From contig NC_090771.1 in the NCBI RefSeq assembly GCF_001761485.1, positions 310,001 through 374,000 of the forward strand: a stretch of DNA of 64,000 nt, read 5' to 3'. Positions 59,034-64,000 of the stretch are shown here, piece after piece. Position 1 is the first letter of the stretch, and each line of letters opens with the position of its first letter. The notes under the pieces were generated by a model. The model made no database searches and was not told where the DNA came from. It was given only the letters and a program-made list of their open reading frames with translations. Position numbers and translations under genes: made by a program. The DNA comes from Yarrowia lipolytica (Eukaryota; Ascomycota; Dipodascomycetes; Dipodascales).

Positions 59034-61916
59034 TTAACTGTAAATACCCTGAGTGTACAACTGGAAGTGGTCGTAGATTCTGGTGTAAATGTTGCCGACC
59101 GACTTTTGGATCAGGGACGTGTCCACGAAATGGTCCAAGTCCGAATCCGACAATTGTAGCTGGAATCGCTGTCGCAGGTACTGTGTGGTGGCCGGGCCCA
59201 GTTGGAAACAGGGCAGAGCAGAATCCTGTAACATCATGTCGACCAGCAAGATGATCGACTCGGCCTGCTTTCGCAGGTTCTTGAACGCGTCCTTCATCAG
59301 CTGTCGGTACAGCTCAAAATGGGGCGAGGTCATACCCCCCATGAGCTCCACGTACTCGTAGGTGAGCTTGAATGGGGCAGCTTCAAGACCGACTCCTCCA
59401 GGACTGTTGGACAACATGAATCCGAAATCGATATGCATAATATGACCGTCCGTATCAAGCAAAATGTTACCATTGTGTCTGTCCTTGATCTGGAGAATGT
59501 AACAGATGATGGAGTAAGCGGCAAGCGAACGAACAAAGGCGTTCAAAGAGTTCTGGTACCGGTCGGAGTCCTCGTCGCCAAACGTCTGCTTCCAGTACTC
59601 AGTCAGAGTAGGCACGTACTTGGTTGTGGTCTGAGTGGCAGCTGTAGTCTGGACAACATTGCTTGTCTCGAGCGCCTTTTTGATAGAATGGATCGACAGA
59701 CCATTGTTGATGGTCTCAATGAGTCCAGAGGTGTCAGACGTGATCAGAATCTTCATCTCCTTGACCCACACGCCTGTCTCAGCGTCGTCCCAGATTCGTT
59801 TCATAGCTTGGATTAGCTGGCAGGCAAATGCCTCTTGCCGAAGATCGTTTCCGGTCTTGGCAATGACCGAAGCCAGCTGCCAGTTGGGCAAGTGCCCATA
59901 CGGCGACTTTGACCTGATTCGTGCCTTTTTCGATTCCCAGTCTTCTCCGAGCTTGGCATGCGAGGGGTCCGACGACTTCATCATACCACCAGTTTTCAGA
60001 TCGTTTTCCAACTTTCGCTCACCCGCAGCGCCCTTGGAGAGCGACAAGTCACGGTCGTCCAGAGTCGTCTCTTCCATAACCTGCATGTTATCGATGATTC
60101 GGGCCTTGATCGATGCGATTTCGTCCTTGGAAAGCTTAGATCCTGTGGAGGAGTCCAGCTGTGTCAGCATGATGGCAGCTGTACGCATCTGGGTGGCCAC
60201 AGACGCCACGTCGGGCAGCTCCAAGTGATTGACGGGGTCCTCAGGCGCCTTCTCGAACTTGTACGAAGACGCAAACGACAAATCTGATGTTCGAGGAGAA
60301 GATTGATACGGACTGTTGGCCACATCATGCAGTTTGGGAGAGGGCATGCTCTCTTGGAGATGGGACAGGGTGTTGAGCACGGATTGTTTCACGCGCTCGG
60401 CCTGAGTCTCCTCGTCCATGGAGATAACAGAAATGTCTCCAATGTCAGCATCTTCAGCTGGCAGCTCGTCGTCTTCAGCAATGCCAAGCTCCTCCAATTC
60501 AGCAATGGTTGAACCAACCAGAGAGTTGGCGATCGACGTGGCCGATCGGTTGCTCTTGATACTGGCAGCATCCTCGTCGTGGTATCGTCCAAGAGAAGGG
60601 GTTCGAGCATGAGACGATTTTTTGTGGTTCACAGTGAGATCGAAAATGTACTTCTTCTTGTCTGCATGCTCCAGAACCTCCTTGTTCTTTGCACACTCGG
60701 GGTCGAACGTCATGTCGTCTTCCAGGTACTCAATCAGAATGAGGAAAGGCACTCGCTCAGCCGAATTCAGTACAGCTGACTCGGCGGGAGGCACTCGCAC
60801 GATTCTGTGGTGTGTGGGGTTCTTTCTCATTGTGTCCGAGGGAACCAAAAGGGGAATGTCGACCTCAGCAGGAAGCTCCTGGTTCAGAAGAGTGAGCTCG
60901 GCCTTCAGAGCAGCATGACGGGCTTGCTTAGGCACCTGAAGAAGTCGAGCGGAGATTTGTTGCAGGGCTGACATGAACTGTGTCTCACATCGGAAGTAGT
61001 TTGATCGCAGAATCTTTCGTTGGTCGTCCTTGGCTCGCTCCTCGATGTCGTCCGGAGAGGTGTCACGTGGCTCCTCGGATTCGAAGCCGGGTGCATCGTC
61101 AAACTCCAGACTCACCGGCGTTCGAGTGCCGTCCCACTCGTTTGAAGGGCGTAGATCGGGGGCCGAATGGTATGCGTTTTGGAGATCGGGAGCCGAAAAG
61201 GACGAGTTTTTGTAGGGCGTTGCTTTGGGGGCGTCTCTGAAATGCTCATGCTGGTGCTTCTCCCGTTTGGACGGCAGTGCGACACCAGATTGGCTGATGG
61301 TCCGCCATTTTCGCTGTAGAAGGGCGTCTCTGTCAGCCTCCACGGTCGATCTAGAACGGGTCAGTTTGGGTGCAATCTGGAACACGTACGACCTCTGTTT
61401 TCGGCCCTGTGAAAGCGCAATGGGTCCCACAGCTGCGGCCATCTGCGGCATGCCAATGGCTCCCATGATTGCCGAGGCCAGAACCATGGCAGGCATGGGG
61501 TTCTCTCTGATTCGCGAGTTGGGCGGCTCGCCAATGTTGAACAGAATGTACTGCAGCTTGTTGTAGACTCGTCGCGACACCTGGAAGCCGAAAGATTCGG
61601 GATCATCTCCCAGATCGGTCAGATGTGCCTGCAGTTGCCAGAACGTCAGCAAGGCACAGTGCGCAGACACGTTGGAGAGATCCAGAATGATGTCTTCGAG
61701 GGCCATGGACTCGGTTTCCACCGTGATGAGAAGCTGGACCAGCTGGGGCAGGATGAACTCGATTTCGTCTCGCGGAAACGACAGCAGCTTCTGACACAGA
61801 TAGAAGTGAATACCAATGTCGCCCGCGTATCGCTCGAGATAGGACAAGCACCGGAAGAGCGTGAACTGGTCGGACTCCACGAACCGCCTTAGCGACGAGT
61901 TTCGTTGGTATTGCAT
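59034..61916 (-). CDS. PIK1: Phosphatidylinositol 4-kinase Pik1
   Basis: This 960-residue kinase makes PI4P at the Golgi (and nucleus), which drives secretory-vesicle formation; the yeast relative has 1,066 residues. The N-terminal lipid-kinase-unique domain is at about residues 15-135 (GIHFYLCQKLLSFPRDEIEF, TESMALEDIILDLS) and binds the frequenin-type partner Frq1 in this family. A long Ser/Asp/Glu-rich linker follows (about 180-650). The C-terminal catalytic domain contains KTGNDLRQEAFA (687-698), the catalytic loop DRHNGN (812-817) and the metal-binding DFG (830-832), then the PI4K-type tail. All key residues are intact, and no intron is needed. The shorter length comes from the linker. 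The ATG at 61916 follows a CA-repeat leader and starts directly before the conserved domain. Confidence 0.96.
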   Translation of the reverse strand: MQYQRNSSLRRFVESDQFTLFRCLSYLERYAGDIGIHFYLCQKLLSFPRDEIEFILPQLVQLLITVETESMALEDIILDLSNVSAHCALLTFWQLQAHLTDLGDDPESFGFQVSRRVYNKLQYILFNIGEPPNSRIRENPMPAMVLASAIMGAIGMPQMAAAVGPIALSQGRKQRSYVFQIAPKLTRSRSTVEADRDALLQRKWRTISQSGVALPSKREKHQHEHFRDAPKATPYKNSSFSAPDLQNAYHSAPDLRPSNEWDGTRTPVSLEFDDAPGFESEEPRDTSPDDIEERAKDDQRKILRSNYFRCETQFMSALQQISARLLQVPKQARHAALKAELTLLNQELPAEVDIPLLVPSDTMRKNPTHHRIVRVPPAESAVLNSAERVPFLILIEYLEDDMTFDPECAKNKEVLEHADKKKYIFDLTVNHKKSSHARTPSLGRYHDEDAASIKSNRSATSIANSLVGSTIAELEELGIAEDDELPAEDADIGDISVISMDEETQAERVKQSVLNTLSHLQESMPSPKLHDVANSPYQSSPRTSDLSFASSYKFEKAPEDPVNHLELPDVASVATQMRTAAIMLTQLDSSTGSKLSKDEIASIKARIIDNMQVMEETTLDDRDLSLSKGAAGERKLENDLKTGGMMKSSDPSHAKLGEDWESKKARIRSKSPYGHLPNWQLASVIAKTGNDLRQEAFACQLIQAMKRIWDDAETGVWVKEMKILITSDTSGLIETINNGLSIHSIKKALETSNVVQTTAATQTTTKYVPTLTEYWKQTFGDEDSDRYQNSLNAFVRSLAAYSIICYILQIKDRHNGNILLDTDGHIMHIDFGFMLSNSPGGVGLEAAPFKLTYEYVELMGGMTSPHFELYRQLMKDAFKNLRKQAESIILLVDMMLQDSALPCFQLGPATTQYLRQRFQLQLSDSDLDHFVDTSLIQKSVGNIYTRIYDHFQLYTQGIYS

Positions 61917-61927
61917 GATGATCTAAC

Positions 61928-61966
61928 GTGTGTGCGTGTGTACGTGTGTGTGTGTGTGTGGTGTGT
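61928..61966 (+). repeat. GT/CA dinucleotide repeat in the PIK1 5' leader
   Basis: An interrupted GT tract (CA on the gene strand) ending about 10 bases before the PIK1 ATG, so it lies in the untranslated leader. Confidence 0.85.
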
Positions 61967-63505
61967 GATGAGCTGTCTGGCGTATGGCAGGTTGGTGTTG
62001 CGTGAAGAGGGTGGTGTGTTGTGTAGTCCTGATCACGACAGAGATGTAATGTCGCAGTTGTTTGTCGGTGGTCGCGTCGAACTCTCCTTGTCGTGGCAAC
62101 TCAGGTCTACCGTCGCACCTCCAGTGTCGAACCTCGGATGTGTGCTGTGTGGTACCTTGTCGAGATAAACTCGGCCAAACCTTACACGGAGTGAATAAGG
62201 TGTAGACATGGCAACTTCTTGACGTGTACAAGATGGAGAAGGACAGAGACGAACGAACGAGGAATATAAAGAATATAAATATGGTGGGAAGCGCGGGGGG
62301 GTCAAAGTATTTATATTATTCGCCCGTGTTTGTGTTTCATTACACAAAACTAAATCAACGCGCCCAATTCCTCGGCCCATGGCAATGCCAAACATGTACT
62401 ATGATACTGGGTACACTGCTCTCACATTATGCTACACCCCTACCTCCAACCTTTGGCCTCCACCTCCCAAATAATTACACTTGCAACTGTACCTGAGAAT
62501 AGGTGTCGTGTGAGCTGGCCTCAAGAGGGTAACACTGACGAGCGTAACGTTGGTCATGTGACTTTGGCGAGGCGTCGAGGAGGTTGGAATGCTGGTGTTC
62601 ATTTTTTTCCTACTCCGTCTTTGTAATGACGAGATACACGCATATCATCATGTACCCATAAGTAGTGTGAAGACTGGGAATCTCTAAACAAGTGATGAGA
62701 TGACGGGGGAAATGTATTAGTAACAGACCAATTGCGGGGATTCAATTGGTTTAGAGGTAGTTGAATATTAGTAAGCAAAACAGGGACTAATGAGTGTTAT
62801 TACCTGCTGGCTAATTTTTCTGGTTGCACCTGTTTGTCCTGATTCGGAAACTCCACTGAACTTTTCAAGGCGTTTCAGATATCGGTCTGCCACTTTTGAG
62901 CTTTTTACACTTACTTAGCTTTTCGGTGCTAGGACGCGGGGATAGTGGTGCGGGGTGAGGAAAATTAGTCCCATGTGGCCAGAAGTTGGTCTGGGGGAAT
63001 CAGATCCGTCTCTTGGTGTTCATTGTCGGGCCGAACAACACTAGCATTGCTGTGAGCGAGACTAGACGAATGTTTGGTTTCTCAACGATAGCCTGGATTA
63101 ATCTTAACTAATTACTTTACATTTGGTATGATATCATTGAGCTTCTCATGTATATGCAGAAAAAAAATCTCAGCTATCAAAAGAAATTTAAATCCTTTCG
63201 TTTGTCTTTTTGAAAGTAGTTCCAGTTCATTTGACTTGAGGTGCCTATGTATGATATATTGAAGATAGTACCGTACATACTCTCATGCTGTTCTTACTCT
63301 CTCCCTCAATCTGCCATCGACTGAAGATCTTCTCTCAGCCACGCGACGGACAAGGTCACAAACCGACTTTTTCACATTGATTCATTACGAAATACCCACC
63401 TTTTTCAACTCCCCATGTCTATACATTCACCATATCTCTGTCCAATTGACATTTATTACTAAATTACTCTCATTGAATCTCAAAATGAACGTGACAAGCT
63501 CCTGC
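61967..63505. other. Intergenic between PIK1 and the OPT gene
   Basis: PIK1 promoter and the 3' region of the transporter gene. The only noteworthy item is TGTATATGCAG followed by eight A at 63149-63167, identical to the last bases of the LINE copies at 5388 and 6849. No gene is supported. Confidence 0.5.
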
Positions 63506-64000
63506 TTAAGGGAAACTGCCCTTAGGAGGACCAATAATTTGACCATCCGGAATTTCCAACAAAGGCGTCAGGTTTCCGTCTGCTCCTTCCCACGGAACAT
63601 TGTTGCCCCACCAGTCAAGCGACACTCCTGAGTATTGGAGAGCAAAGAACACAATGATACCGGAAAGAGCAATTCCCACGTTAATTCCAGCAACCCCAAC
63701 GTAGGTATACTTGGCCCACCATTCAGGGAACCGCTTCTTGATGTACAAAGTCCAAGCGGCTGCAAGGTAGACGCCTCCAATGGAATATGAGAGGTTTCCA
63801 GGAGCAAATCCAATGAGACCCATGTTGATGACCACGGGGTTGTACTTTCCAAGACGCTCTGAAAGTCGGATCATGGCTTGTTTTCGCTCTGGGAACCGTT
63901 TTCCAATGTAGTGAGGAATGGTGTACTGGACAACAAAGAAGACAAGACCCACAACAGCTCCAAGGAGGAAACACCACTTGAGGAAGGGGTATAGGCCCGT
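63506..64000 (-). CDS. Oligopeptide transporter (OPT family), C-terminal part
   Basis: The frame is open from the right window edge to the stop at 63506, about 164 residues, so only the C-terminus is seen. OPT proteins are proton-coupled importers of small peptides (or metal chelates) in the plasma membrane, with 12-16 helices. The visible part has helices around GAVVGLVFFVVQYTIP, YSIGGVYLAAAWTLYI and INVGIALSGIIVFFALQYSG, the family's WWAKYTYV stretch between them, and a polar tail (DGNLTPLLEIPDGQIIG). The VPWEGADG segment fits the extracellular end seen in fungal OPTs. The substrate cannot be told from this fragment. The frame continues past the GTG at 63952, which is not a start. Confidence 0.88.
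   Translation of the reverse strand, partial: TGLYPFLKWCFLLGAVVGLVFFVVQYTIPHYIGKRFPERKQAMIRLSERLGKYNPVVINMGLIGFAPGNLSYSIGGVYLAAAWTLYIKKRFPEWWAKYTYVGVAGINVGIALSGIIVFFALQYSGVSLDWWGNNVPWEGADGNLTPLLEIPDGQIIGPPKGSFP

Overview
The window is nuclear DNA of an ascomycete yeast, most likely Yarrowia lipolytica or a close relative. Arginine in well-expressed genes is written almost only as CGA. Three introns start with GTGAG and end with a CTAAC-type branch site only a few bases before the acceptor, as is typical of Yarrowia. Genes are sparse, about one per 6 kb, and the recognisable proteins are all yeast-like. The species call is inference; the splice-site and codon features are seen directly.

Layout, left to right. 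1-9.8 kb: a small, apparently highly expressed secreted protein of unknown family (2096-2689). Then come two 5'-truncated LINE-type 3' ends in the same orientation (about 4.93-5.39 and 6.38-6.85 kb). The second has landed after the fourth codon of a small two-helix membrane-protein gene and is flanked by a 9-bp target duplication. 9.8-12.6 kb: mitochondrial aspartate aminotransferase, convergent with an unrecognised 317-residue protein. 12.6-20.9 kb: gene-poor, with minisatellites and decayed coding sequence. 20.9-24.8 kb: the mitochondrial adrenodoxin-type ferredoxin (YAH1) and the Golgi/vacuole SNARE VTI1, which has three exons. 24.8-27.7 kb: gene-poor. 27.7-30.5 kb: a glutamine-rich MAT-type HMG-box transcription factor.

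30.5-51.4 kb is a 21-kb stretch without one convincing intact gene. It holds several eroded reading frames, short tandem repeats and an unusual cluster of RTCACRTG (Cbf1/CDEI-type) sites at 40.3-43.4 kb. 51.5-55.0 kb: a large two-exon GH63-family glycoside hydrolase. 55-58.5 kb: a decayed gene, a small two-helix membrane protein, a probable spliced noncoding transcript with C/D-box-like motifs in its intron, and the initiator tRNA-Met. 59.0-61.9 kb: phosphatidylinositol 4-kinase PIK1. The right edge cuts the 3' end of an oligopeptide transporter (OPT family).

The intact genes are ordinary housekeeping functions (amino-acid and Fe-S metabolism, vesicle fusion, phosphoinositide signalling, peptide uptake) and form no cluster or operon. 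I found no evidence for a novel defence or biosynthetic system. The unusual features are the amount of decayed coding DNA, the clean LINE insertion into a gene, the CDEI-like cluster in the gene desert and the candidate snoRNA host.
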